A stretch of 64,000 nucleotides of DNA from Cydia pomonella (taxonomy: Eukaryota; Arthropoda; Insecta; Lepidoptera; Tortricidae), in the NCBI RefSeq assembly GCF_033807575.1, contig NC_084710.1, positions 18,828,357 through 18,892,356 on the forward strand, read 5' to 3'. A program made the translations under genes and the position numbers. Shown in pieces: positions 1 through 12,100 of this stretch (position 1 is its first letter; the number at the start of each line of letters is the position of its first letter). Under the pieces are notes generated by a model. The model saw nothing but the letters and a program-made list of their open reading frames with translations. It made no database searches and was not told the DNA's origin.

Positions 1-139
1 ACCTACATGCAGTTAATATTTTATATAATTAATAAACATTTATAGAAACGCTAAAATAAAATAGATACGTTAAAATTTAAATAGTTGAATTAGACACATT
101 CGAGTGGCAGTCGGCTTTAGCGGTAATCTTTAAGGTATT

Positions 140-310
140 TATTTATACATTTTATTGCACGATATAAAATTGTACAAATGGCGGACTTAATGCCTTAAGG
201 CATTCTCTACCAGTCAACCATTGGGTCAAACAGAAACTTGTAGTTGGTGCAGGATTGTACACAACGAGAGGCAATATGAAACACAAATCAAGTTATTCTA
301 AACAATATAA
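140..310 (-). repeat. LINE 3' tail fragment (family with GGCGGACTTAATGCC)
   Basis: It contains TTATTGCAC near the left edge and GGCGGACTTAATGCC followed by a GGCATTCTCTACCAGT motif. The same tail recurs at 8224-8345, 12300-12390, 41130-41250 and, on the other strand with its AATAAA, at 50880-50992. The orientation is taken from that plus-strand copy. Confidence 0.65.
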
Positions 311-719
311 CAATATTCTATTTATACTTATACACTTACACATATAAAAATAATAGCAATAAAAGGTATTTGTACCTAATATGGGCCTTATTGCCTGATA
401 TAAATCAGAAAAAATATAAAATTTCAATTTTGACGAAATAAATTAGCCCTACGAGGTTTTATCACCTAGGCTTAGGTCATACTGAAAGTTTCTATAATCT
501 CAAAGCCAAAGTAAATATGGAACATTTTCTTTTATAGTTTTTGATTGACCAAAGCGTTAGATCTCTCGTTTTAACTCGGGCAAAAAGCTTTCCTATGTTC
601 GGATGTACTCCTCTACCGGTTGAAATTTTGTGAATAGGTTAAATAGTTACATAGATTTTTTCTGGCATTTCGTATTTTGGAAAATGTTTGAAATAGTGGA
701 ATTTGGCATAAAGGCCTTG

Positions 720-850
720 TACGTATGTATGTCACTTTATTGCACATAAACAGGTTAACATAAAACAAAACAAAAAAAAATGTTATGTAAGTACAAATAC
801 AAAGGCGATCTTATCCCTAAAAGGGATCTCTTTGAGACTTAACGAAGTAT
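720..850 (-). repeat. Related LINE 3' tail fragment (GGGATCTCTTTG variant)
   Basis: A TTTATTGCAC start is followed by CTTATCCCTAAAAGGGATC. A similar fragment lies at 51185-51285. It is a variant of the tail family at 140-310. Confidence 0.5.
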
Positions 851-942
851 TTTTTTAAGTTTCTGAAGCTTATCTTATATAGATAATGCGTATAAACTTT
901 CTTTATGTTAGGATCATTCTGACAAGTAGGTACACAGTCCAT

Positions 943-1723
943 TTTTAGGGTTCCGTAGTCAACTAGGAACCCTTATAGTTTCGCCATGTCCGTCTGTCTG
1001 TCTGTCTGTCCGAGGCTTTGCTCCGTGGTCGTTAGTGCTAGAAAGCTGAAATTTGGCATGGATATATAAATCAATAAAGCCGAGAAATTCGTACAATAAA
1101 TCCTAAAAATTTAATTTTTTTAGGGTACCTCCCCTACACGTACAGTGGGGGTGAAATTTTTTTTTTGCTTCAACCCAACTGTGTGGGATATCGTTGGAAA
1201 GGCCTTTCAAAAACTAATAAGGGTCTTCAACAAACATTTTTTGATGAAGTGAATATATTCGGAGATAAACGCTCCGAAAGAAAAAAAAATGTGTCCCCCC
1301 CTCTAACTTTTTAACCATAGATCAAAAAAATATGAAAAAAATCTTGGAAGTAGAGCTTAAGGAAGACATTAAATGAAAACTATAACGGATATGATCAGTT
1401 TAGCTGTTTTTGAGGTATCGCAAATTTTCCCCTTCATAGTACCTAGGTAAAAAGACGTACATCCACAGGTTCAGTTAAGTGTAAAAATATGGGTGTACAC
1501 ATCGTACTCAAAAATATGTCCCATTGCATCTTATTCCAGTGTGATACGAGCGTAATATCATATTTATGAGACGATTCTCTCGATACATATTTTTGCACTT
1601 GACTGTTCATCCCTTGGTTAACAGTCTACTATACTTTAAGCTCCAGTTTAGCTTATTGTGACGGAGGAGTAACTACGGAACCCTACTCTGAGCATGGCCC
1701 GACATGCTCTTGGCCGGTTTTTT
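943..1723. repeat. GGTTCCGTAG interspersed repeat, divergent long copy, with a MITE inside
   Basis: It begins TTTTTAGGGTTCCGTAGTCA and ends near CTCTTGGCCGGTTTTTTG, with an inverted ACGGAACCCT close to the right end. Copies of a related subfamily occur at 10601-11160 and 56388-56855. All contain a CCGTCTGTCTGTCTGTC run near the start. The 1472-1606 MITE is inserted in it. Confidence 0.6.
1472..1606. mobile_element. 135-bp MITE with ACAGTCAAGTG-type inverted ends
   Basis: The ends are inverted (CAGTTAAGTGTAAAAATATG and its near complement). A copy of 136 bp, clearly the same element, is at 40434-40569. Confidence 0.7.
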
Positions 1724-2384
1724 GTATGAAAATCTGGGCCCTTAGTAATTTCTTATGGCGTTTGTGGAGTATCTATTTAAATTCATGTTTTCTAACGTAT
1801 ACGTGTGTATGTAGGATTTTTTTTACTTGACTCATTTGGATACCTAAGGTTGTGTAAATCTGCAAGAAGTCGCAATACTTATTAATACTAAACATTCAGT
1901 TGCGATTTTAGTGTGGAAAGTCGTTGTTGAAAGACTTCCTTCTCGATTGTAATCCGTAAGATAAATATGAAGGCATTCATTGCTAATTTATATAACCTAC
2001 CACAAATATTCGCACGAGAACTGAACTTCATTATAAGATATTATTCGAAACCTGGTATGAATTTGTTGTCGACTGAATGCACATTGAGGGTTGTATAAGT
2101 TTATAGCACGAAAATGTATGGTTTTAATTATAAAAAAAACACTCGTAATACAGCTTTCAAACTGCCCGCGTTCCTACAATACACATCGCACCCAAATAAA
2201 TCATATCTCAAGAAATCGTTAAAGAGATTGTCATACAATCAACCTTTTTTTTAATTGCGTCAAATCTAAGTGGTTCATTATAGGAACTTTCAGTATTGCC
2301 CACGTATTACAAGCTTTTATTTAACTTGCAATGTATGTATGTACATATGTAAATACAAATAACAACATTAAACATAAAAATGTT

Positions 2385-2660
2385 GGGTCAAATCTATAAA
2401 TATGTACGAGTCAAATCTTGCAAGCTAAATTAGATCCACTTCCCATTATTCGATTGACCTCACATACATATATAAGTTGGGTAACAATGCAATATTGAAC
2501 CATCAAGCTGATCTGATGATGGACACTGAGGTGACCAATGTGATAAACCAACGCAACCTAATTCTGTTTATATTTGTTAGAATGGTCACGATGAGTATTA
2601 GTTGCCTGTTGAAAGAAAAGTACAGTCAGCGCTCAGCTATAAAAGCTTGTATTATAAATG
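2385..2660 (+). repeat. Dispersed retroelement-like fragment, copy 1
   Basis: It shares GGGTAACAATGCAATATT, AAACCAACGCAACCTAATT and AAGAAAAGTACAGTCAGC with the minus-strand copy at 43735-44010, and more weakly with 29440-29720. The 71-codon frame inside is not a gene. Confidence 0.6.
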
Positions 2661-2734
2661 ATTTTTTGACGGAAAACTTATTTTACCTTTAATCCCCTCA
2701 TGTATGGTCGTAAATTGGATAGGAACGTACCAGT

Positions 2735-2925
2735 AATATCACTACATATTATAAAACAAAGTCCCCCGCCGCGTTTTTCTGTCTGTATGCTCGCGATAGA
2801 CTCGAACACTGAACGGATTTTCATGCAGTTTTCACCTATCAATAGAGTGATTCTTGAGGAAGGTTTAGGTGTATAATTTGTTAAGGTTTTATGTAACCCG
2901 TGCGAAGCCGGGTCGGGACTCTAGT
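2735..2925 (+). mobile_element. Helitron-like non-autonomous fragment just upstream of asteroid
   Basis: The sequence starts near CACTACATATTATAAAAC, has a CTGAACGGATTTTCATG motif, and ends GTGCGAAGCCGGGTCGGGAC then CTAGT. This resembles the common lepidopteran Helitron-derived repeat that ends in CTAGT. Confidence 0.45.
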
Positions 2926-2945
2926 TGACGTTAATTTTCAACCGA

Positions 2946-2969
2946 CCATTACTCTTTCCAGATATCAAG
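2946..2969 (+). other. ast: Candidate 3' splice site and short 5' UTR of asteroid
   Basis: A tract ending CTCTTTCCAG closes at 2961, eight bases before the ATG. This suggests that the asteroid mRNA has an upstream non-coding exon. I could not place that exon with confidence. A Helitron-like repeat sits immediately upstream (2735-2925). Confidence 0.45.
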
Positions 2970-4736
2970 ATGAGGATAAAATCATTCGGGACATATTTGG
3001 AAACCAACGAAGTGCATCCACGTCAGCTGTGGAACGAACCCGTGGTCATCGACGGCCACAACTTCTTCTTCCGCACCTACGAGGAGAGCGGGCTCGCCTA
3101 CGAGCTCGGCTGCGAGTGCGACCGCTACGCCGCCTACCTTACCCACCGTCTCTCCATGTTCCACAAGGCTAACGTACAATGCTACTTCTTGTTTAAGGGC
3201 GGCTGGAAAGACATGGAGGAAAAATTAGAAAATAATATAAAGCCCCCTAAAGCTTACCTTAAAAGGCCGGTCTTCACAAAAAATATAATCAAAGAAGTCT
3301 TACAACAAAATAATTTTCAATTTGTCTTCTGTGAATATGAATCAAAAAGTGACATCATCGAGTTGGCTCAAACACTCAACTGTCCGATAATAAGCCAAGA
3401 TATCGAATTCTGCTTCTCGGGACACCCGTACATATCCATCGCTACGCTCAAATATAGCGAAAGTGATAACTCCATTCATTGTGGAATTTTCTTACTTAAG
3501 GATTTTATACAAAAGCATAAATTAACCGAGGATAAACTGGCTACTTTCATAGTATTAACCGACGAACTAATATATCCAGTGAATTTTTTCTCTGAGGTTT
3601 ATAAACTAATATTTAACGGCTTAGTTTACGGAGTTTACAAAAGAAATTTAAACTTGTTGGGCTGGCTATCTAGACGCAACAGAGATGAGATTTTGAGAAC
3701 TATATTTAGACTCTTGTCTGAAGAAGATAGAAAGATTTTTCTAGAGAAAGAAATAGAAGCGCGGCGGCTGATAGAGCGGCGCGAATTCGACAGGTTCGGC
3801 GCGGCGTGTTTCTTGAACCGCGCCGTCGCCCGCGTCGCGCGCGCCGACCCGCTCTGGTTTACTAAAGGCGTCGCCTCGGCTCATATCGACCAAGAATACG
3901 TTAACTTGTACCACGCTAAACATTTCTATGGTTCTAAAGCTTTAGCTGACAGAGAGCAAGACGACGCAATGGTCCCGTCGTTGGAGATTGTAAAATACGC
4001 ATTCGATTTACTAACAAATTTCCAGAATGACGGATTTAATTTCGTTTATGACACGAAGTCTGCTCAGCAAACAATGGTCGTAGGAGGCGCTTATTCTATC
4101 CCGCCGCCGGCGTACGAAGCGGAGATAAGCGTATTCGAGAATGGGTGGGACTCAGTAGGAACACTAGGATTGTTGGAGCATTTCATGCGGTCGACACTGC
4201 TGATTGAAAACCTGCGGCACGCCGAGCGAGTACCAGAGTCGGCGCGGCTGCTAACTCTGGCACTGGCGTACTACTCGCGCCGCCGACCCGCGGCGCCCGC
4301 AGCACTGCCCGCGGTGGTGCTGCTCACGCACGTCATGCTTGATGTGGCCGTTGACAACCGCAACAACAATCCGATTGCGGAACACGTGACTGAAACTGAT
4401 TCCAGAATAGCGGCCGCTATAATGGAAGAGTACTTTAATGATGTGGATGAGATCGATCTGAAGTTGCTACATCCGCTGGTGGAGTACCAGCTGTGCGTGG
4501 CGCAGTTGTCGGCGCTGAACGTGCTGTGCGGCGCGGAGCTGCCGCCGCCGGTGCTGGCGCGCAGCTACAACGCCACGCTGGCGTACCGGCTGCTTGGCGC
4601 CGCCCAACGCGCCCCGGACCACGTGGCCTTTATAGACGAACTACTCAGCCCGGCTCCTACTGTATATGCTTACTTTAACGGCATCCGTGAGGCTTACGAG
4701 GATTTGTTGTTTGTTGAAGCACCGGAGGACTTGTAA
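2970..4736 (+). CDS. ast: Protein asteroid homologue (XPG-like nuclease-fold protein)
   Basis: This is an intronless coding region of 588 codons. The ATG at 2970 is chosen because MRIKSFGTYLETNE matches the usual asteroid/XPG start and because a pyrimidine-rich stretch and AG at 2952-2961 look like a 3' splice site, implying a 5' UTR exon upstream. Residues 1-95 form the XPG N-terminal region (VVIDGHNFFFR at 25-35; YFLFKGGW at 72-79). Residues 115-160 resemble the XPG internal region (FCEYESKSDIIELA; CPIISQDIEFCF). Several acidic residues that bind metal in FEN1/XPG nucleases are not kept here, as usual for asteroid proteins, so nuclease activity is doubtful. The remainder is helical and less conserved. 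In flies asteroid is linked to EGF-receptor/Ras signalling in the eye. The gene lies antisense inside the inferred TULP4 transcription unit. Confidence 0.88.
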   Translation: MRIKSFGTYLETNEVHPRQLWNEPVVIDGHNFFFRTYEESGLAYELGCECDRYAAYLTHRLSMFHKANVQCYFLFKGGWKDMEEKLENNIKPPKAYLKRPVFTKNIIKEVLQQNNFQFVFCEYESKSDIIELAQTLNCPIISQDIEFCFSGHPYISIATLKYSESDNSIHCGIFLLKDFIQKHKLTEDKLATFIVLTDELIYPVNFFSEVYKLIFNGLVYGVYKRNLNLLGWLSRRNRDEILRTIFRLLSEEDRKIFLEKEIEARRLIERREFDRFGAACFLNRAVARVARADPLWFTKGVASAHIDQEYVNLYHAKHFYGSKALADREQDDAMVPSLEIVKYAFDLLTNFQNDGFNFVYDTKSAQQTMVVGGAYSIPPPAYEAEISVFENGWDSVGTLGLLEHFMRSTLLIENLRHAERVPESARLLTLALAYYSRRRPAAPAALPAVVLLTHVMLDVAVDNRNNNPIAEHVTETDSRIAAAIMEEYFNDVDEIDLKLLHPLVEYQLCVAQLSALNVLCGAELPPPVLARSYNATLAYRLLGAAQRAPDHVAFIDELLSPAPTVYAYFNGIREAYEDLLFVEAPEDL

Positions 4737-4902
4737 CTTTAGATATTTGTCACATGTTATAAAATAGTTACGCTTTGCCGTTTAAGGGTGCCGACGTTAA
4801 AATGTCAGTGACACATTAGGGGTTAAAATAATAATAACTCTTTGGTAAATTTAAAATAAGTTTGATTACTTTATTTAGCAAAACTTCCGTGAGACTAAGC
4901 AT

Positions 4903-4908
4903 ATTAAA
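4903..4908 (+). terminator. Candidate polyadenylation signal for asteroid
   Basis: ATTAAA occurs 167 bases after the asteroid stop codon, just before a small inverted-repeat element. No canonical AATAAA occurs sooner; the next is at 5877, inside a retroelement tail. Confidence 0.3.
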
Positions 4909-4913
4909 TGTAT

Positions 4914-5030
4914 TAAAACGGGTCACTCACATATTTTAAATCGAAAATAAGTCGAGTAGTGTCATCAGGTACTTGGTACGGAGTGAAACATGTCAAGCAT
5001 TTTCGACTACGTGAGTGACCCGTTTTAATA
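4914..5030. mobile_element. Foldback MITE (ACGGGTCACTCAC ends)
   Basis: TATTAAAACGGGTCACTCAC at the left is mirrored by GTGAGTGACCCGTTTTAATA at the right, giving about 20 bp of near-perfect inverted ends around a loop of about 75 bp. Confidence 0.75.
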
Positions 5031-5632
5031 TATTTACTATACTTTAGTTAGTAGGTACTGGATGGATCAAATATTTCTTGTTGTTATTTTGTGCCGTCTT
5101 TATCCCGTCCTAAGAGTACAGTAACAATTAACAATAACAACATAATTTGATAAAAATAAGTTGTACAATATGTCAAGTAAATAACTAACATTATGAAAAC
5201 CCGGCTGCATTAAGAAGTTTAATGCAAATATGCCAAAAATAGATTACATTGTATTTTATGTACGTAAATAATATTGAGATTTATATTAAGTGATAAGAAA
5301 AGTTCATTGACCTAAAAAACATCGGAGCAAGGTGTCAAGAGTGAACATAGGTATACTTGACGTTCACTGTACCAAAGTGGAAATTAGAATTATGAGAAGC
5401 TATTATTATTAAGCTAGCCAAAACGCAGTAATTTCATTAATACATAGGTACTTACTTACAAATATCAGATTATTTTAGGTTATTATTTACACTATTAGAA
5501 ATGAATTGGACCGTTAAAAATTCCACTGTTTAGATTTTTTTCAATATACTTTTTTTATAAGGGGTTTTTATTTTTGTAACAATTCCTTTTTGTTTTATTT
5601 TTGTTCCTTTAACTATAGTCAAACACATCCAA

Positions 5633-5717
5633 CTTGTCAGTAGAAAAAGGCGCGAAATTAACATTTTCTATGCGGAGTCAACTTTTTTTAAATTTGCGGC
5701 CTTTTTCTACTGACAAG
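5633..5717. mobile_element. 85-bp foldback MITE (CTTGTCAGTAGAAAAAGG)
   Basis: There are inverted arms at 5633-5659 and 5691-5717. A single related arm occurs at 33441-33480. Confidence 0.7.
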
Positions 5718-5764
5718 GTCACTGTGGCAGAGTAATACTTCATAAACGACTTTGAATTAAGACG

Positions 5765-5900
5765 CAAGATTTTCTGTGACTTCTAAGACAAGTCTTCTCG
5801 GGTCAGAGGTGTAGCGTTAGAGCCGGTGTAGCTTTATTTGACGTTCATAAGCGCATTGTAATATGCCTACTTGAATAATAAACTATCTTTATCTTAAGTT
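5765..5900 (+). repeat. Retroelement 3' end with AATAAA
   Basis: The sequence ending GCATTGTAATATGCCTACTT, then AATAATAAACTATCTTTATC, matches a tail I recognise as widespread in lepidopteran genomes. AATAAA is at 5877-5882. Confidence 0.5.
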
Positions 5901-5996
5901 TCCAGCAAAGTAATTATCTCTTATTCCGAGATAAAACCCGTTCCTTTATTAAGGAAGTTTTAATAATCGCCTAATGGCGTAGATACTCATACTCAC

Positions 5997-6112
5997 CTCG
6001 GGCAGCGAGTCGATGTAGGCGAGCTCGTCGGGCGCGTCGTCGCGCTCGGCGCGCAGCTTGCGGCGCGTGCGCGCGCGCCGCCGCCGCTGCAGGCGCGGGG
6101 AGCCGCTGCAGC
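5997..6112 (-). CDS. TULP4: TULP4 exon, basic linker (last exon in window)
   Basis: This exon is 116 nt, starting with two bases of a split Gly codon after ATCGCAG and ending CCCGAG|GTGAGT in phase 0. The translation is GCSGSPRLQRRRRARTRRK followed by LRAERDDAPDELAYIDSLPE. The Arg-rich stretch could be a nuclear or nucleolar localisation signal, or simply linker. The donor matches consensus perfectly. The remaining exons, with the conserved C-terminal tubby core, must lie below position 1, because no tubby-like reading frame exists on this strand in 1-5996. Confidence 0.77.
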
Positions 6113-9100
6113 CTGCGATACATACATAGTGTAACAAACGTACGGTAGATGTCGCTAGTCGCCTAACCTAACGCTTATATGTGGGATATGGTGGAAATAT
6201 TCACTGTCAACGGGTAAATCTCTGTGGCTTGGTAGAGCATGTATAAATTAAATTACGAGTGGTTTTGGAATTTGCCACAACTATTTGGTTTGGTTTAGAA
6301 TCTTAAAAAAACGTTGTATTAATGGTTTAACATATATCTTATTGTGTGATCGTCGTAGGAGTAGGTGGTTGGTTGTAAGATGGAATGGCCTAATTTGATT
6401 CAGACCTTTTCCTAGGTTTGAATCAAAATAGACAATGGCTGGCGCCGTTGCTGGCGCGCCTGGGCAAACTGCAAGCGCTTCGCTACCGAGTAATAAGCTG
6501 TAGGATTGTATACCTTCCTCCCGGTCACTGTCGGAGGTGTCGGAGTGTTTCACCGGCGAGGCGCGGCCGGCTCCGCTGCCGGCGCTGCTGGACGAGCTGC
6601 CGGCGCCGCTGCTGCTGCTGCTGCTCTCACGAATGCATGCACTGCGGATCGCGCTCTCTGTAAGTAATTTATTAGGGGTTTTATAGTTATTATAAATGAT
6701 ACTCAATAACTTTATTTTCTATTTAAATTATAGCCATTAATTCTTGCATAAAATGGATCGAAATAAATATAGTGTAGGCTCTCAACCACCACCACCAGAC
6801 CTCCTAGATGCTCCAAGTGTAACCTTTATCAATATGCCTCAAGATGATGTGCAGTCCCTAGTCCGTTGGTAGTAAGACAGTTAAACACGGTTTAAACAAG
6901 GGTTTGTCTTTAAACATACCTTCACCCTGAGGATCAAAGATGACAAACTCGGGCCTAATTTTGCTGGTTCGCCGCCCCTTCAACAGAGGCACCAGACCTC
7001 CTAAATGCTCAAGGTACAGGGTATAGCCGGCCTCTTCATCATCATGCCGCAACATGGTGCAGTGTAGTCGGGTACCGCCGCCGCCGCTGGCGCCCCCTGG
7101 TGGCCGGGAGACGAAGCGACGGAGCTCTAGAGATTCTGGCACGTTGCACTGAAATGATTTAAGGTTATTTTAACTATGCGGAGCTGACTTGATAAAAAGT
7201 ATATAGACAACTTGTCACTATATCGCGGTTTATAGATTATGAAAAGTTGCCAGAGCTCAACGATGGTACGGAGTGTTAGGGTTGGCAACGCGCATGTAAC
7301 ACCTCTGGAGTTGCAGATGTCCATAGGCTACGGAGACTGCTTACCATCAGGCGGGCCGTAGTATGCTTGTTTGCCTTCGACGTAGTATAAAATAATAATA
7401 ACAATAACTAGGTAACTGATGTGCATACACGTGAGATTGAATGAACACGATAGAATTAATGGTAGTATTCAAATTACACAATGGACTTTCCATGTTGAAT
7501 ACTCTGAAACTATGAGAACAAAAATATATCATGTCATCACAATATTTGGGAAAAAAGGTTCATCGGTTTAAACAATGCTTATACTATACCTAAACCAGGT
7601 ATCAATTATTAATCATTACTCTAACTAACCTGACGGTTAAACTTACTACGTCGTTGTTCTTTACAATTCCGCTATGTGTATAATTTTGTGTCGATATACA
7701 CATTTTCTTCCCACTGTAACTTTACGACTTACGACGTTATATTTAACTTACCCGTATAGTATGCGCGAAAAGGTTAGCCAGCGCGGGCTGCAGCCGCGGT
7801 GGAATCGGCAAGCTCGCGGCGGCGCGCGGGTCCCGCAGCGCCTGCGCCGCGCGCACCCGCGCCAGTAGCTGCAGCGGCGCGACGACGCGCCACACGCGCG
7901 CCGTGCACACCGCGCCGCCGACGCCGACAAAAAGTCGGCGCGCCGCGTGCCCCCATGTTAGCGCTGTAACGCGAGCCTGCCGGAAAAGTCTCCGTTATTA
8001 TTTAATTTTCCGCTAGCATTCTTGGTACAGTGAGATTAAAAGAAAAGAAAAACTTGGTACAAAGCCTTAAGAGCCTATTTTAGATTTCAGCTAGTTACTA
8101 ATTTTTCATCACACTTACTCGAAACAGATCTTATTTCATGCAGGTGTACTGAAGGACAAAGGCCTATTTTGTTCCCACGGGAGTTATGGATTGTGAAAAA
8201 AAAAGCTATAACTCCCTGGGGAGTTATTTATTTATTTAATCTTTATTGCACAAAAGAAAACCTTATAGTACAAAAGGCGGACTTAATGCCATGAGGCATT
8301 CTCTACCAGTAAACCTTTAGGCAAAGCAGAGAGATTGTGGACGGTGCTACTTTAACAACAACAACCAAATATAATACAATAACATACCATACATACATAA
8401 TACATACACATACTTAATCGCTCGCATGATTATAGAAAATACTTAATTGGAATCTCGCTTTAATTCGAGTAGGTAATGGATTCGTTTCAATTCTAAAAAT
8501 TGTTAACTTAAAAGCCTTCCTTGTCAACCTCTAACATTTCAACCTTGCTTAACTATCAATACTAAACTTCGCGTAAACTTGCATCCGTAAAATCAAATGG
8601 CATCTATAAAATACTTAGTGGCGGAAGCGCGAAATCAAGTTAAAGCAACATTGTTCCATTAAACACTGAGAACTTTATGGCCGTTCTTACTTCCACGTGC
8701 CCTTGAACTACTCGTGTGATAGGGGAGCCCAAGAAGGGAGTTTTGTAGTTACTCAAGCGTGTCAGAATCAGATTAAGATATGAATGATATCTTGCTACTA
8801 CGTGGAGTCTAGATTAACCACTTCTATGTTGATCCGTTGGTTAGTGGGTAGCGATCAGGGTCTACAGATTTTTTAAATTTCGGGGGGTTGGTGGGGGGTT
8901 GAAAATTGTTAAGTAGATTGTGAATTTGGTCATTTTGGCTCTAATTAATGCTATAGATTATTGTGCTATTACTTAATCAAACAATTATTCGTGCGCATTT
9001 TCTTAATATGATGGTTACAATCCGAAAATCGGGTTTCGAAATCTCTAACCGTATTAAGGAAATGCGTACAAAGACCAAAATGACCAAACCCACAATCTAC

Positions 9101-12100
9101 TTAACGATTTTACCCCCCCCTCCCCCCCACCAACTCCCAGAAATATAAAACCAAATTTAATATAAACAAAATAACATATAAATATAAAATCTGTAGACCC
9201 TTTCAAAATCACTGGAAAAGAAAACATTACATAACCTTTTTTTCTTCCTATCATCTAATCTTTCGATTCCAATAGGTCTATGACGCTCAAGTAACTAGAC
9301 ATTAAGCATTGCCGGCTCCCCAGCTATCGTATTGACGTCACTTGACGAGCGTAACGTCTCAGGTAAACCATTTGAATCCATGTACGCAATTTGTCGTGAG
9401 CTGGGACGCATCTATTAGAATGAGAGGCATGTAGAGTATTATTATAAATGTAGCGGCGTCCGTGTCGGTTTTGTGATCAATTTAAAGGTACCTACGGGTA
9501 CAGTCAGCAAAACTCAGTAACAAGGAAGCTATTATATGATGTGCCCTTACAGGGTCCATGTGAGATTTTGTATATTCTCTTTGACATCTATACTCTGCAC
9601 CATACTTGCAACAAAGACCTATGAATTATTATGAACTATTAGCTTAGCATTCCTGCCCACAAATGTGTATGCAGGGTTACCGTCAAGTTAATAGCTTTGC
9701 TGACTGTACCAGCAGAACGTTTAAGTGTGACTTCTCATAACGCATCTTGAGTGTTTCTGACTGAAGAGTTTCTAATGCAAGGATAGGGTTTCGCCAACCA
9801 ACTGATTGCTAATCTAACTAATCATATTTTTAATTAGGTACAACGTTCATTATTGCAGAGATCCCTAACAGTGTTGAACCGAGGGCTCAGGGCTACGGTT
9901 AGGTCTCCCTTCTGGTTCATTTTAGCCTTTAGCTCTCCCGCTACCTTTTCATGGTTTAAAAGCGAGCAAGCAAGGTTTGGAGACCCTTGCATTATTGTAT
10001 GATACAGAACTATTCCAGTTGGCATACAGCGCAGCCAAATAGCACCCCTGTTAATAGAGTACACTGCGGTTCGTCCAGTTTGATGTCTTAGACAATCAGA
10101 CTTGAATCTAGTTAACTGCTCCGGCTAACTTGGTAAAGCACTAGTTCTACCGCATATATCCACATAATATGTAGTAGTTATTATGTTACAGTAGTTAGGT
10201 ATAGGCCAGAGCGACCTTTGAAAATTAGATCAAGCTCCGTTTATTACGGCAACCTAACTTTTTCTTGTTAATAAACTTGTGATTGTGATGCTCCTTCCTC
10301 CGTTTGAGATTGCAACAGTGATATGTACTAGTGTCCGACCGAAACATGTTTTTTTGCAGAAACCGAAACCGAAGGTTCGGTTTTGGTTCTAGTTTCGGCC
10401 GAAACCGAAACTTTTGTTGGACCGGTACCTACCCATGAAAAAGTAATACCTACAATTCGCATTGGTGGTACAAAATAAAGCAAGTTTAGTATTTTTAAAG
10501 GTCCCAATCAACCAAGCTCCAATAAGGCCTGTTCAATTTAGTGAGTGGACAATCATACACCTCTTTTAATCTGTCTTTAAAGCTTAGGATATTGGATCGA
10601 TTTTTTAGGGTCCCGTAGCCAAGTGGCAAAAAACGGAACCCTTATAGATTCGTCATGTCCGTCTGTCTGTCCGATTCTGTCACAGCCACTTTTTTCCGAA
10701 ACTATAAAAGCTATACTGTTCAAACTTGGTAAGTAGATGTATTCTATGAACCGCATTATGATGTTTACACAAAAATAGAAAAAAAAACAATAAATTTTGG
10801 GGGTTCCCCATACTTAGAACTGAAACTCAAAAAATCTGTTTTTCATCAAACCCATACGTGTGGGGTATCTATGGATAGGTCTTTAAAAATGATATTGAGG
10901 TTTCTAATATAATTTTTTTCTAAACTGAATAGTTTGCGCGAGAGACACTTCCAAAGTGGTAAAAAGTGTCCCCCCCCCCCCCTGTAACTTCTAAAATAAC
11001 AGAATGAAAAATCTAAAACAAATATATGATATACATTACCATGAAAACTTCCACCGAAAATTGGTTTGAACCAGATCTAGTAAGTAGTTTTTTTTAATAC
11101 GTCATAAATGGTACGGAACCCTTCATGGGCAAGTCCGACTCGCACTTGGCCGCTTTTTTAAATGACGTATCGATAGATTCCTTTTGCCCTTCGAAACCTA
11201 TTTTCACTTGTTCTATTAAAGAAAAATCAATAACAGTTTTTCTTCTAGCGCTGATGACTGTTCCAGAGATTTCGAGGTTGATCCTAATCTGACTGTGCTA
11301 ATCGCAGTATGTACCTATAACCACTCACTTGCTTTTGGTAACTGTAGTTACCAGCTGTCACCCTTATTGTGGATAAGCAAGGTCCAAGCGTCGTACGACT
11401 GATTTACCTACAACGAATTAAAATTGCGCAAATTATTCTAACGACATTATTTACTTACAGCAAAAATTTGATCATCCCACCCATGATCAAATCATGACCA
11501 ATCCGATTCCATCATCTTTGCAATAAGTTTTACAAACTTTGAATAAACAAAGTGGTAGTGGACGATGAAACGATGATAGCTATTTCATACCTGAGTGAAA
11601 GGAATGGGTACGGTGTAGATGAGAGCGCCGGTGTCGGAGTAGAACTTGACCACGTTCTTGAATGGCGGCTCGTCCGCCGGCTCGGACCCCTCTGGAAACA
11701 AATAATCTTTGATGACCCGGCCTTCACATAGATGGTAGGATCAAATAGATGTGCTATACACGCCCGTGAAGGACCAGAACATATTCAATGCGTCAAATTA
11801 AAAACACGATTTTACATTCCTGACAACATACCAGAAACAACCAATGTACCTTATTTGGTCGGGCTATTTGTTGCCCACTATAAACCATACTAAAATTTAC
11901 GGTGGGGAATAAAAAATGAGACTGTGACAAGGACAAACAATCATAGCGCTTTCTCTGCTACTCCTACTGAAAGTTCCATAAGAGTATCTCGTTCGGTCAT
12001 CTCCCGGATCTACAATTTCATCTCTATACTTAGTGTACTTCTATGGGCCTTAACCAGTTCGTTACTTTTTCTATAATATGTAGATGACATCTATTTTAGT

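Noticed and set aside
2925..2969. Upstream extension of asteroid by 15 codons
   Set aside because: The extension starts with a non-ATG codon, overlaps a splice acceptor-like tract and the edge of a Helitron-like repeat, and has no family similarity.
6281..6513. Longer 3' part of the serine-rich TULP4 exon
   Set aside because: The frame is open and partly GC-rich, but a good GTATAC donor at 6513 joins in phase to the next exon and the extra residues resemble nothing in the family.
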